64,000 bases of DNA, taken from contig RCSZ01000011.1 of NCBI GenBank assembly GCA_014898425.1, positions 1,610,501 to 1,674,500 of the forward strand. Reading direction: 5' to 3'. This document shows positions 11,082 through 23,708 of the stretch, one piece after another. Below the pieces are notes generated by a model. It saw only the letters and a program-made list of their open reading frames with translations. It was not told where the DNA came from and made no database searches. The stretch is from Botryotinia globosa (lineage: Eukaryota; Ascomycota; Leotiomycetes; Helotiales; Sclerotiniaceae). Position numbers and translations under genes: made by a program. Position 1 is the first letter of the stretch, and each line of letters begins with the position of its first letter.

Positions 11082-12795
11082 ATCGTGCACACCCAAAGAT
11101 CACTGGCGCCACCGCGCAGGTTTGCGCCAAATGGAAAACAATGTTGTTGAGCAGTGTGGGTTGTGTTGAAAGCTCGAGTCTCATATGTAGGTATGCTATG
11201 TATGTATGTATGCGGTAAGTTTGTTTGCGCGAATTGTGGGGTTGCGTGTCGGTGATATAGCTTTCGTCGTCACCATATAAGCAAGGCTCAGCTCTTGGTT
11301 TTGTTTGGTTATTTTCTTCGTAGGTAAGATTAAGATTGATTGTGAAGATCGATTCGTATGTATGGAAGAGAGGAAGAGAGGAAGAGAGTCTCGGAGATGC
11401 CCTCAGTTTGTTGGTGGAAAGTAGGACTATGTGTATTATATATTTCTTTGAATGGAAGTTGGGAGAAATATCCAGAGATACCTGGTAGATTTGAGAGATT
11501 GATTGTGTTGTGTGACGAAAAAGGTTCCTTTGATGGATGATGAAACGAATGAGTGAGTGAGTGGGTGAAGGAAGAAATGGTGTGAGAATAAGATAGATGG
11601 ATGAGTTTTGAAAGGAATACCAGGTAGGTAGTTGGGTGTTTTTGTCAATTAAAATTGAGATGTAGTTAGAATTGCAAGTGGTTATTCTTCTATGGATGAT
11701 GGATGGAAGTGGATGTAATTGAGATTGTAATATATTATAAAGGGAGGATAGTTGAGGAGATGGGTAGATGGGTAGATGGGTAGATGGGTAGATGGGTAGA
11801 TAGATGACTGGTGAGATGAGTAGGTAGTTGAACAATTGAATAGTAGTTGGATTGACTTTGATGTATATTGTAAGGGTTAACTTATCAGATGGAGAGGATG
11901 GATAAGGAAGAGGGAGACGGTGAGGGTGAGGGTGAGGGTGAGGTGAGGTGAGGGTGAGAGTAAGAGGAAGAGGAAGAGTAAGAGTAAGAGGTAGAGGAAG
12001 AGTTCAGTTCAACAGAGTTCAACAGAGTATAAGATGGATGGATTGATGCTTTCGTCTAGTCCAGACTTTTCTCCTAATATTCAATGTTATCAATCAATTA
12101 TATCCAGGGAAAGAGAACAACGTCCCCAGGTATCAAAGTAAATGCGAAACATATGATGAAATCTAGCAGCAGGACCTATCTAGATCCAAAGTATAAAATC
12201 CATCACGATATCATATCATCAAACCATATAAAGAGTTTCAATCTATTCTATTCTAGTTATTTATTGGAGAGGTGTATTAAGAAGGGATATTATGAGATAG
12301 TTGGATGAATAAATAGTATTTGTTGTTATTAAACGATATTTTATATATATCTAAAATATATATATAATATCTATTTATATCTATATACTTATAAAGAAAT
12401 ATAATAAACAATAATAAGCTTCTGAAGATCCGATCCACAAAACAATCGCCCTACCATATCTATTCCTTCTTTATCTTTATCCTTCTTTTCTTTGTCAGCC
12501 TTCTCCTCCCCTTCCAGCCTTGTTTGTCTACCTACCTAGTAATCCTACCTAGTAATCCCGTCTACCATACACATACACATACAACCTTACGCGGCTGACC
12601 TCTACCTAGGTAACCTTCTCTTCTCTCAGCCTTCTTTTTTCCATACTTTGTACACCAATCTTTCAAACAAAACATCCATCTATCAATTCCCTCTACATTG
12701 ATTCTCACCAGCATTCCAGAAATAAATACCAAACACATATACATCATCATCATTATCACCAATCACCATATACCAACACATACATAAGAAAAATT
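11082..12795. other. Intergenic with simple repeats
   Basis: No supported gene. A reverse frame at 11041-11835 overlaps the arrestin start and is low-complexity. An 8-bp array (unit GATGGGTA, about five copies) lies at 11758-11800, and a GGGTGA/GGTGA array with AGAGGA repeats at about 11915-12005. The right part, from 12440, is the promoter and leader of the cyclophilin gene. Confidence 0.45.
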
Positions 12796-13537
12796 ATGTC
12801 AGTAACTCTACACACCAGCCGAGGCAATATCAAAATCGAAGTGTTTTGCGATAGTGTACCCAAAACCGCAGAGGTAAATCTGCTTATTCTTTTTCTCTCA
12901 TCTCTTTATATCATATGAGAAGCTTTCATTCAATCCAATTCAATCCAATTAAATTGAATAAAAGACGCTCCGCTAGGCCACTGCCGTGGTGGCTTTTTCG
13001 CTGCGCTCTACGAATGATCTTTTCATATTCCTCCTCTTCTCTACTCTACTCTGCCCTACACCACACTACACTACACTCAACTAACTCTCCCCTCCCCAGA
13101 ACTTCCTCGCCCTCTGCGCCTCGCACTACTACGACTCCTCCCCCTTCCACCGTCTAATCCCCACCTTCATGATCCAAACCGGCGCACCCTCCCCATCCAA
13201 CCCACTGCTCCCCTCTCCTCCTCCCCCAAAAGGCGGCACCTCCATCTGGGACGTTCCCTTCGCCGACGAAATCCGACCTTCCCTCCGCCACCACGCTCGC
13301 GGTATCGTCTCCATGGCCAACAAAGGTCCTGAGACCAACGGCTCGCAGTTCTTCATCCTCTTTGCCCCCGCGCCGCATCTCGATGGTCAGAATACCGTGT
13401 TTGGACATGTGATTGGGGAGGAGAGTTTTAGGGTTTTGGGGGAGATGGAGGGGCTAGAGGTGGATAGGAAGAATAGACCCAAGGAGAAGGTGGTGATTGA
13501 GAGCGTGACGGTGCATGCTAATCCGCTGGCGGGGTGA
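12796..13537 (+). CDS. cyp10: PPIL3-type peptidyl-prolyl cis-trans isomerase (cyclophilin), 171 aa
   Basis: Exon 1 is 12796-12873 (MSVTLHTSRGNIKIEVFCDS) and exon 2 is 13100-13537. The 226-bp intron (GTAAAT...CCCCAG) is long for this window. The product is a single-domain cyclophilin with FHRLIPTFMIQTG, GIVSMANKGPETNGSQFFI and HLDGQNTVFGHVI, which supply the catalytic Arg, Gln, Met and Phe positions. The Trp that binds cyclosporin A in CypA is replaced by His (PHLDG), as in PPIL3-type enzymes. PPIL3 family members associate with the spliceosome. The loop after the active-site Arg is lengthened by a Pro/Ser stretch (PSPSNPLLPSPPPPKGG) compared with the usual family loop. Exon 2 is strikingly GC-rich at its start. 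Confidence 0.92.
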
Positions 13538-14554
13538 GATTTTAGGGATTGGTTGGTTTGGTTTGGATTGGATTTAGGTTTGAGATAGTAAATGGAGGTA
13601 TGGGAGGAAAATATGATATGATATCATATGAGCTGAGCTGAGCTAGGAAGGAAAAAAAAGTTGAGATGGGAAAATGGATGGATAGATGGAGTCGCGAAAC
13701 CACTCCAGCAAACAACGAAGCGAAGTAATTGGTCTCGAACGCCCCGCGGAAAATAGATACATGCATTTCCTTTCGGTTCGTTGCGTTACACAAACATATA
13801 TACAAACGAATCATGCACATCCCATCACGGAACAAAACGTGGAAGACTAGCTCGAGAATCTCGACTAGACTAGACCAAACTGAAGGAAAAACCATGTGTC
13901 GGATCGGATCAGGACAGGTCAGCGTCACACAGAGATATAGTGCTGATAGAGGCTCCGCCAAGAAACTCGAGGTTTGGGGGTCAGAAGCGACTGATGCGGT
14001 TACAGTAGCATCTGATCGCTCGACACCCTGCACTGCATTCTATGTGTAACAATGATGGGGGGCCAAGGAGCTTAAAGAAAAACTACAAAGTAAACAGGAA
14101 TGACTGAGATGGAGATACCCAAATAGACTATTATAATTGAGATGGCGATAATGAATCGTCGAATCTAGAATCAATAAACTTATCGATATTAAAAGTTCAG
14201 ATACCTTGGTGGTTTGCATCCTTGTGAAAATCGTAAGTTGAGACTCGGGTAATAGATATACCAAACACGAAATCACCACTATAGACCTTGAATTCACACT
14301 CAAATAGATATGCAATACTCGCCGATATACAATCACCACCTAGTTGATATCAAGCAAGCTTGCAATTAAATGTAATTTGACTACCGAAACGCCTCATGGC
14401 ATACCTAGTACACATCATAAAAATCTACGTACCACCAAACTCCTGGAGTACTTGGGTAATATCATTCAGTACACTGTCCGAATTGCACGAGTGAAAGTGA
14501 CATCCCGAGCTCAAGACCATAAGATGAGAGCCTATAATACTCATCGTAATACTT
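13538..14554. other. Intergenic between convergent genes
   Basis: This holds the 3' ends of the cyclophilin and sphingolipid phosphatase genes. A short GATAT/GAGCT repeat patch lies near 13615-13640. I see no gene or RNA. Confidence 0.45.
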
Positions 14555-16628
14555 TCATACGCCCATACCCAAACCGATAACCTCAAAAATTATCGGATTT
14601 CCTTCGACTGCTAGCCAAGCGATACCTAAAAATTTGTCAGTTGGTAGTTCAATGGCCTTATTCTCATACAAACTCACCACTATAAACCACGAGTTTCGTG
14701 ACTACCTCGACATCATATCTCACACGTGGTTTTTCTAGCCTAGAAAACATTTCTGTTTCATCAAGCTCGTTTTCCTGCCCAACGGTAATCTCATCCTCTG
14801 CTGCATCATCACCCTCTAGACCCGGAGTGGATACCCCTGGAGTATACATAACATGGCCTGCTCCCATCATCTGTTCGTAAGAGCCAACTCTGGATTGTGC
14901 TGGAGTTGGCAAATTCATACTTCCATGAATCGATGTCATTCCAGATGATATAGCACCATCCGCTGTCAGTTGTCTAGAGCCAAAATAATCTTTCGCTTCT
15001 TTCGTGGTGGTTTGGCGTGGAGTCATCCCTTCAAAAACGTCAGTGAGACTATCTCTCCGTCTTTTCTCTCGATAAGCAAGAGTTTCGTATGCATCTGCAG
15101 CCGATTGAGGTCCAACAGATACAGCGCGGCCCCGTCCAGCATGTCGTATAGATGAGATCAAACTTGGCAAGTCGGATACAGACGGCATAACATTATCCAC
15201 CTTAAGTCTTGATGGAATATTGTTGTATTCCGAAGCAGGCATAAAGAATTTTCGAGGTAAGATCAACCCCGTGTTCTCAAAGGCTCGGAAAATATGTGGC
15301 AGTAATTTCAACAGTGTTGGTTTCATGACTTCTCTCCAAGCAAAGATGACCAATACACCAATGAGGACTCGTAATATCACAATTACCCAACCCATATGAT
15401 GTAGATCGAATGGCACTGTCGCTGGAACTGGAACATCCCAGGCCCAACCACCAGAAGCATAATGCCAACCTCCAAGTTCAACTCCTATCATGACCGCCGC
15501 GAATGCGACACTATCATCAAAACATGGGCAATCATCAGCTGGTTCTGGATGAACTCTTATCAAAAGAATGATGACTATGGCGATCGTCACAGGGGCCTTC
15601 CAGGTACTGCTGTGGAGATAGTTGTCAATCGTTGATCCGTATACGCACTCGACGACAGAAATGAGTGCTCCTATAACACTCCCAACAATTACATCCACAA
15701 ATCCATGCATGCCGCAATAAAGTCGTCCAAGTACGATAGAGAAGGCATAAGAATAGCTCACAATCTCCAAGGCCAGTTTCGTTGTAGGAAGCAGTTGACA
15801 ATCTGGAGAATGAAGAGTAAAAAGGGCATACACAGCCACCGATACAGCATTGGCGGAATGTGTCGAAGGAAATCCATATTCGAGTGCTGCAGAACCCGAC
15901 ATAGTGATGCGATGGAGAGGTGGGGATAGCGGTCGAGGTAGTGAGAACATATCTTTGATGAACCCCGTTATAAAGACTCCCGTTGCCAATATATGAACCA
16001 TCCTGAATTTCAATCAGCGAAGCTCTGCGAGTACCCGTCAAAAAACTTATTACCCTCTTCCCAAAGATGTATGTCCACACCAGAACAGAATTGGCAGTAC
16101 AATCATGAAGAAAGTATGCGTTCCGAGGTTTGCAGTGACAGCAAAATAAGTATCGAGTGCTGGACATCGCATCTTATCCTGCATCCATGCTAAGTATGGA
16201 GTCTCCCATCGAACCAAAGGCAATAAAGCCTGTCGCATATTGTATCGCCATGGTGGAAGTTTGCGCTTGTCTGCGGGGTCGTTATCAGTATGCCTTCAGT
16301 GATCAATTGTGATGCAAGTGTATGAAACATCCTCAACGACTCTGGGAGAATTGAGAAGATGAGTGGATGTAGTTTTGAGTCAACCTGGTATTGCTAAAGA
16401 TGTTGGATTGCGCAATAATTGTCTCAATAGCCAGATAACGAATGTAGTAAAGGGGGCAATGCGCGCAGAAGTAATTCCATCATCACTATACTCACAGTGA
16501 TTTAAACTTTTCAAGCCCGCATCAATGATCTCTGTGGGAGGTACCGTAAGTGAAATTGATGGAGGTTGAGTATGATTGTTATTCGATTTCTCAAGCTCTA
16601 GGCCGTCGCCATTTGGAGTCGGACACAT
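14555..16628 (-). CDS. LCB3: Long-chain-base-1-phosphate phosphatase (Lcb3/Ysr2 type), 581 aa
   Basis: Four exons on the reverse strand: 16496-16628, 16054-16270, 14678-16002 and 14555-14625. Introns (225, 51 and 52 bp) have GTGAGT, GTAATA and GTGAGT donors, and all junctions keep frame. The last exon adds IAWLAVEGNPIIFEVIGLG before the stop. The enzyme removes phosphate from dihydrosphingosine/phytosphingosine 1-phosphate in the ER membrane. The PAP2 signature is complete: KDMFSLPRP (motif 1), YGFPSTHSAN (motif 2, catalytic His) and GRLYCGMHGFVDV (motif 3, His and Asp), followed by several hydrophobic helices. MRQALLPLVRWETPYLAWMQ is typical of this subfamily. A Ser/Thr-rich, presumably cytosolic loop of about 150 residues separates the first helices from the last one. 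Start at MCPTPNGDG, the first in-frame ATG. Confidence 0.92.
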
Positions 16629-17725
16629 GGATGCATTCGTTGAAGCAGCATCTATATACTGTGCCCGCGTGAGATGCAAAAAGTCTTGCCTTACAGAGAA
16701 GTAAGAGATTGAAGGAATTGGTCAGAAGAAGGAATGGAAGAGAGGGGGAAATTCTTAATGCAGGAAAGTAAAAAGAAAAGGAAAAGGAAAAGAAGAAAAA
16801 TGAGCGACCGAAAAATGTGTTCTCACTCAATAGCACCTCGCAGTGAGGATTGTTTTAGGTGAAGTGAAGTCTACTACTTTCCCTGGTGGAAAACAGCGTT
16901 GAAAGGTTAATAAGATTGATTGTCCTTATCATTTCCATGAAGTCTTGGGGTTGAGTGGGATATGATACACCATCAAGGATTTATGGTAGAATTGCTTGGT
17001 TGATTTGATATCCATGGATGATATGGATAGATCCATCAGCCACATACACTCTTACCTAATCCCAAACACGTGCCTCCATGCACAGACCTCCACCTTTCCA
17101 ACAGTCCACCAGGTCACCGTTTCCAGGTTATGTCATCATACCTGCCACAATACCTGCCACAATACCTGCCACAATACCTGCCACATTTATTTTAGGGTGG
17201 AGTGGATGAAGCTTGGAGGTTGCCAGAGTAACCAACGATCCATGCAAATGTAAATAACTCTCAAATCCACCCCCGTACCCGTTCCTAAACCCAAACTTGC
17301 TAACTAGGTTATCAACACCACCAGCCTTAAAGGGATCATTTTCAAGACTTTCCTTTCCTCCATTCTATTCTGGAATTTCATTTTATTTCTTTCACACTAT
17401 TCAAGTTCACTCCATACATTACAATACATTACATTACATTACATTACATTACATTACATTACTTGACATCCACTCAAGCCACAACCCATTACCATTCATC
17501 CACAACTTTATTCCATCATCAAATTATTTCAATTCCGAAGCACAATACCTAAATACTTAATAGTAGTCATACCTAGCTATTAGGATTAGGGTGTCTTAGA
17601 AAGAAACCTTCTCGTCATTGGAAGGAAACTCAATCATTGTCTCGACTCGCATTCACTTACTTCACTCGTACACCATCGTCACAAAGCGACGCCTCAATTC
17701 TCCAGACCAAACCGTCCACAAAAGC
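16629..17725. other. Intergenic, divergent promoters
   Basis: This lies between the divergent phosphatase and rho4 genes. It contains two small tandem arrays: a 12-bp unit (TACCTGCCACAA, about four copies) at 17139-17184 and an ACATT pentanucleotide array at 17419-17461. No gene is supported. Confidence 0.5.
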
Positions 17726-18680
17726 ATGGCTACGCAATATCAACCAAATCAATATTCAAGGCGTGAAAGTGTAACCGAAAAATACGACGCGAGTCCAAGA
17801 AAGAAAATTACCCAACGTCGCGAACAAAGTCAAAGATCCAGTGACGGAACGGTTAGCACAATGATGAGCAATGCTTCAACGGGAAGGGAATCGGCAGCTA
17901 CACATATGACAGAAGGTCCTTCATATTCGAAAAAAATTGTGGTGGTTGGTGATGGTGGATGCGGGAAGACTTGTCTTTTGATAAGTTACAGTCAAGGATA
18001 TTTCCCAGAAGTATGTTGTGCTGGAAGCTCATCCTTCGTAGGTATATGGCTAATAATACTTTCTCAGAAATATGTTCCAACTGTATTCGAGAATTATATC
18101 ACATACCCAACACATCGGCAGACCGGCAAGACACTCGAATTGGCGTTATGGGATACTGCAGGACAAGAGGAATATGATCGTCTCCGTCCACTATCATACC
18201 CGGAGACAGATTTGTTGTTTGTTTGTTTCGCGATCGACTGCCCAAATTCCCTCGAGAATGTTATGGATAAGGTAAGATGAGAAGGACTGCATGTTGATCC
18301 ATCCATCATACTAATTGACTCGATAGTGGTATCCCGAAGTATTACACTTTTGCCCATACACACCTCTTATTCTCGTCGGCCTGAAATCCGACTTGAGAAC
18401 GAAACGTTCTTGTATTGATCTCCTCAAAACTCAAGGTCTCACACCCGTCACCACAGAACAAGGAATGGCAGTTGCAAGAAAGATGGGAGCGCGTTACATG
18501 GAGTGCAGTAGTAAAGAAATGACTGGTGTGGAAGAAATTTTTACCGAAGCCATCAACACAGTTGTTGTCAACGATCGAAGCAATCAACAAAACACAACAT
18601 CATCTACTCCACCCAGTACATCAGGCTCGCAAGGTGTAATCATCCCGAAAAAAAAGAAGCGCAGTTGTCGATTCTTGTAA
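17726..18680 (+). CDS. rho4: Rho-family small GTPase, Rho4 type, 280 aa
   Basis: Exons are 17726-18010, 18068-18271 and 18327-18680. The introns (57 and 55 bp) have GTATGT/GTAAGA donors, CTAAT branch sites and CAG/TAG acceptors. An N-terminal extension of about 68 residues, rich in Ser, Arg and Lys, precedes the G domain; this extension is characteristic of Rho4 over Rho1-3 and Cdc42. Seen motifs: P-loop [11 protein letters not shown] (residues 75-85), YVPTVFENY effector loop, [13 protein letters not shown] (switch II, 124-136), LKSD in the guanine-specificity position and ECSSK. The C-terminus is [10 protein letters not shown], a polybasic stretch and a CRFL prenylation box (Leu favours geranylgeranylation). 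In fungi Rho4 acts at the plasma membrane and septum in septation and cell-wall control. Confidence 0.93.
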
Positions 18681-19370
18681 CAATCCATCCTTCACCAAAT
18701 CATCCCCATTACGCATCCCAACAAAGTACGACATGAGCATGATATTTTGAAACGACATACGAACTGCATAACATAACGAGGAGTGTATAATTGTGAAAAT
18801 CTGCAACTATTGGGCAGATTTTTGGGAAATTGAGCATTGCATCAAATAGCATTGCGACATGGTCATTAGCCTTTTTATTCTTTTCCTACTTCTTTTTTCA
18901 TCGCACTCTCATACCGCTGGAGCTGGACTGGACTGGACTTTCTCCGGTAATCTTTTTATTTTAGGCTTCGTTGATTTGCGTGGGGTTTTTTGACTTTCTT
19001 GTGAATCAGTTAGGGAATTGAGGGAACTGTGAACACAACAAACTGACTATGGGCGAGCGTATCGTATCGACTCTTTCTTATGTACAACGAAACTTTGTGG
19101 GTAGACAATGCATATCATACTCTTAACGTATACATAATTTATTGATTTTCGAGCTTATCTTACTGTAGATGTTGTGAATTCCATCGTTTTGGTAAAATAT
19201 GTGAAGATCGTGAGAAATCTAGAAGAATGAAACGTAATAAAGGGTATCAATCATACTCCAGTCCAGAACTCCTCATGCCATGTCATCTTTATCATGATAT
19301 ATGCGGTCCATTGGCCCGATCCAATTCAGCACATCCAAACCTTCCCTTCCCTTCCTCTCAACTCGTAAAG
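18681..19370. other. Intergenic between convergent genes
   Basis: 3' regions of rho4 and DAD1. Nothing else is seen. Confidence 0.5.
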
Positions 19371-20062
19371 TTACACCTGTGTATCGTCATCCACAATCGT
19401 TTCTTCTCCCTCGTGCCCTTCGCGTTTACTACCGCTGTGTTGTTGGTGTTGTATATCTTCTTCGGGTGGGGATTCGGTGGAGGGATCTTTGGCCATGACG
19501 TTTTCGAATTGCGACCAGAGGGCTTCGACGGAGGAGAATTCGTTGCCCACCTGTTTGGGAGAGGGGGGGTTAGTGGGGTTTGGGGAGGATGGGGGGGGAG
19601 ATGGAGGGGAGGGAGATGGAGAGGAGGGAGATGGAGAGGAGGGAGATGGAGAGGAGGGGGGAGAGGGGAATAACATACAGCAATTACACCCTCTAATGAC
19701 CGGTTCAGTTTATTAATACTGGAGAGGACGTGTTCGAATGACTGGATGGAGGAGGGAGGGTTAGTGAGTTTTTTTTTGTTTTTGATGGGGTTTGTTTTGC
19801 TTTGTTTTGTTTTGCTTTTGATGGGGCTTGTGTATGTATGTATGTATGTATTTGGCAGTTTGGATATTCTGGGTTCTTTGGATTCGTTGGGGGGATCGAT
19901 TGGAGGGAGGGAAGAGGGAAGAGGGGAGAGGGAAGAGGTGAGAGGGGAGGGGAGAAAACATACAATAGCTATTTCTCCCAATAAAATCTCGCGCTGCTGT
20001 TCGAAATATGATTTTTCGGGGGGAGTTGAGGAGCGGGGGAAACGACTGGTTGAGGAGGACAT
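19371..20062 (-). CDS. DAD1: DASH/Dam1 complex subunit Dad1, 113 aa
   Basis: Three exons on the reverse strand: 19964-20062, 19679-19741 and 19371-19550. Both donors are GTATGT; acceptors are CATCCAG and AAACAG, and all junctions are phase 0. The joined protein runs [16 protein letters not shown] | [20 protein letters not shown] | [15 protein letters not shown], the conserved Dad1 core, followed by an acidic, variable C-terminal tail ([16 protein letters not shown]). Dad1 is part of the ten-subunit ring that couples kinetochores to microtubules. The two introns are large relative to the exons (222 and 128 bp) and consist of purine-rich simple repeats, so automated callers may miss or mis-splice this gene. 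Confidence 0.93.
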
Positions 20063-21696
20063 TTTTGGTTTGGATGGAAAGGGGAGAGGGTGGGTTTGGA
20101 TTGGATTGGGTTGGGTTGGGTTGGGTTGGGGTGAAGGAGTTGAGGGGTGAGGTTGTGGTGGGATGGATGGGTTGCGATGGGATGGTGATATATGATATGA
20201 TGTATCAATAAGTCTATCGTTTGCGCGCGGACTGGGTGTTTTTGGTGGAGTGTGTGGGAGGAGCGGAGGGTGGGGTGGGGATAGTGAGGTTGTTGAGGGT
20301 ATCTAGACTCTCAAAATTGATGACCCTTATACATTTTATAATAGGATAGATATATCATCCAACCACGGATACAGTTATAAGAGTCAATTGATGAATGGGT
20401 TAAATGAATCTTTGCATGATATTTTGTGGTAGGTAGATAGATAGATAGATATTGTAGTGTTTTTTATGATTGGAAGGGAATTGAAATGGGATATTGGATT
20501 GGATTGGATTGGATTGGATTGGATTGGATTGGATTGGATTGGATTGGATTGGATTGGATTGGATTGGATTGGATTGGATTGGATTGGATTGGACTAGATT
20601 ATTGAAGCTGGAGGGTTTTGTTAGCGTTTACTTTGACTCTGGGCTTGGGATTATGAATGAATAAAAGTTAGGTAGACTAAAGGTAGGTAGGATGGTTCTG
20701 GTTTTTGGAGGATGTGATGATGGAGTGTGATGAAGTGTATGCATGTCTAATAGTATTGCATTCTCTCTCGCGAGATTGGGAAACTTATATCTTCATCCGA
20801 GGAATCACTTTCTATGTTTAGTATTGAGAGATCTGGATTTGCTAAGAGCATTTCACACTCTGCTTGCGAATCGTTCGTTGAAAGTTTGACTGCGGCTAAT
20901 ATTCACGTTCATTTTTGAGGAACTTGTAAGATTACATTGTATGGGGGATGGTTACTGGAAGTCCAGGTGTCGAAATCGATGCGGAGTTTCTGCGCTTGCT
21001 TTGTGGAAGTCTTTCGAGGAGGAGGATTTATGGTTTAGCTAGGTTCGAGGTTCGAGGTTCTAGGTTCTAGGTTCTCAAGTTGCTGTGAGGATCAAACTTT
21101 ATTCGTGGATACAGTGAGGATGGTTGAATGGGCTCGTTTGCTGTTTATCGATCTGGTATCCATGAGGGGGTGTTTGAGTGGCGATGGAGTTTGAGATTGT
21201 TGCAATTTGACGTGTGTGACGGTGACGATATGGTGATGACAAAGGTCAGAGTTTGAATGTTATCAAATTGATTTAGGTAATTGATGATGTTTATTGTTGG
21301 ATTGTACTTCAGACGTTGGACAATACTATGCATGCTTGTGTCTAAACGAGCTTGTTGACCTATGAAACTTTGTTATATATCAGAGTCTGTTATCATAATT
21401 ATTGAGTTTTTGAGTTTTTGAGTTTTTGTTTGATTTTTAGTTATGGAGGAGGATTATATCAGTAATCTTTTCTCTATGTTGTAGTTGTAATGAAGTATTG
21501 TCAAGTTACTTCTTTGCTGTGGCTTGTCTCCTGTTAGACATATACCTACTAGGTCATTATATGCATTCGGATGCTTCAAGAAAAATTAATGACTGATGAG
21601 AGTCGGCTTGAAATCATGTGTATTATCATCGAAAATATGAAAAGCTACATAGTGCTTCTCAATCATCAATCCCCCGATCCTTCTTCATCCCCTCAC
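20063..21696. other. Intergenic with pentanucleotide array
   Basis: No supported gene. Its main content is the ATTGG array at 20493-20592 and short GAGTTTTT and GGTTC repeats near 21410 and 21045-21075. Confidence 0.45.
20493..20592. repeat. Pentanucleotide microsatellite (ATTGG)n
   Basis: Twenty perfect copies in exactly 100 bp. Confidence 0.95.
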
Positions 21697-22656
21697 TCAA
21701 GCATCCAATTTCTCAACCTTCTCATAGTAGTTATTAAGATCATTCAACGGGTTGCTCTTCTCTATAGCCGACGTACCATACCTCGCCACCTGAATCACAT
21801 ATCCCATATTCACCAGCAGCTCCAATCTCAACTCTTCCGGAAAATCCTTCGAATTCGTTTCGAATAACAAAGGTGGCATTTCCCACGTCAGTAAATCGAG
21901 AAGAAATTTGCGTATCAACATGCCCTTGGTTGTGTATTTCCACATGTAGGAAAGCCATGGTGTCATAATGTACCCCGTGGCTTTGGTATATTTATAATAC
22001 TTAGCGATGCACTGGTTCTTGAGCAGTGGCAGCTTGGCCATGTCGGCAAATAGGTACAAATCGAGAAGATTGGCCATGTGTGGATAACAAAAGTTCGTCA
22101 GCGCCACGTTGCTGCTGGTGTTTAGGTCACTGCTTGTCATCTCTATGTTCTCATGCCTCTGGGAATCGCTAATCTTCATCGCGTTTCCCCTTCCCTTTGA
22201 GGTGTCCAGATCTATAAGCGGTCCTTCATCAACTTTTTGCTCTTTCGAGCCAGTTTTCACCTTCCTAGCTTTCCATTGCGCAATCTCCTCGTCCGCATCG
22301 CCCAAATCCAGCTTATAAAGCCAGGCTTTGAACAACTTGAACACCACATCATTCGTTTGTGGAAAGTTGATGGCGCTGTGATCAAGTCCTCGCGAATAGT
22401 GTTCACAGGCGTCTTTTAGAAACGGGGCGTGTCGGTACAAGACATCCTTTTCGAGTGTGTATAAGTTTTTATGCTTGCCTACTCTGACTTGAATTGTATT
22501 GCGTTCTTTCTCTCTGGGAGTGGTTAGATGCTGTTCTCGCATTTTTTGGATATCATGTAGGATATGGAAGTTCTAGAAGATGAAGGATAATTGGACTTAC
22601 TTCTGCTTTTCGATTAGAGCTTTGATGGTTGGGGAATCGCGACTTGAAAGAGACAT
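21697..22656 (-). CDS. BTB/POZ-domain protein, 290 aa
   Basis: Exon 1 is 22601-22656 (MSLSSRDSPTIKALIEKQ) and exon 2 is 21697-22513. The 87-bp intron has a GTAAGT donor, a CTAAC branch site just before the CTCCCAG acceptor, and only this acceptor restores frame. The domain starts TIQVRVGKHKNLYTLEKDVL, then RHAPFLKDACEHYS, INFPQTNDVVFKLFKAWLY, the usual BTB order of strands and helices in fungal BTB proteins. A charged insert with KARKVKTGSKEQK follows, then a helical region (YPHMANLLDLYLFADMAKLP) that matches the post-BTB part of these proteins. BTB proteins dimerise and often bind cullin-3; partner and role here are unknown. Confidence 0.85.
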
Positions 22657-23708
22657 TTTAGATTATCTCCTTATCGCTCTGTGGAGTTTATGAGTGTCTG
22701 GTTGAATCTTGTGTATTGAAATATGGTAAAGGGTTGATATCAAGTTGCTTTGAAAACACCTAGTGTTGCTGTGATATCCAACTTTTTGTAGATGGAACAG
22801 AGTATTTGCATACAAAACTGTCTTATAGAAGAGTTGTTTATACAAGTATACAAATCTCTCTGTCTATTCAGATTTTTTTTATAAGTATATGAACCTTGCT
22901 GTAGCCGTACGGACGCGAGGAGTAAATACGGTTCATCTCAGATTTGAGTTCTCGGGAATCTAGAATCCTAAGTATAGAACGTACACCATTAGATTGGTTT
23001 ATTGGATTAAAAGGTTATTTGTACGGCACTGTGTATATAACACATTTATACGATGAAATAAGGAGTTAGTTCATATGACTTGTTGATGTAGAAAATACAA
23101 GAAGTGTTGGTTCGCTTGTGAATGTTTGATTTTTCTGGACGTATAATACAGGCGTTTTGTTTTGTATTCTGTCTAATCATTTGTAGTGTAATCAAATATG
23201 GAATTTTCAAGATAGAGAGTTCTAAGAAGACTGTGATTCTTCTCATTGGTTACATCATTTGATTATTTCCTTAGCAGGTGAGTTATCAAACATTATATAG
23301 AGTATTTTGATTTTTGTAATTATGATTCTATCACCTAGACCCCTTTTTTGCCCTGAATAAAAGTGAATCCACAATAATTTTAACATTCATGAGTTTATGC
23401 TATACTGCTTTGTATAACTAAGATCTAGATATTAATCAATCGTATTGATTACTCTAATACCCAGATAGTTGTTAGCCTTTCGGTTACATAACTTACATAA
23501 TTACTCTCAATTCCTCTGCTTTAAATCTTGATATTGAATTAACAAGATGAAGTTGAGAATAGATTTTTGACACAAAAAACTTGTCAAACTTGGTTCTAGC
23601 CAGGAGGCTTAGACAAAAGTCTGGCTTTTTGACCAGCTCTTCGGCCCTAGCGACCACTCAACCCCCAACCCAAACCTCGCCCACCCCTAGCACACAAAAT
23701 TCTAATAA
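22657..23708. other. Intergenic, AT-rich
   Basis: Divergent promoter region. No gene, RNA or clear repeat is seen. Confidence 0.45.

Noticed and set aside
11041..11835. 264-aa reverse frame
   Set aside because: It starts from a non-ATG codon, runs through GATGGGTA repeats and overlaps the arrestin start in another frame.
17139..17184. Regularly spaced repeat resembling a CRISPR array
   Set aside because: The 12-bp units are directly adjacent with no unique spacers; it is a simple tandem repeat in a eukaryotic genome.
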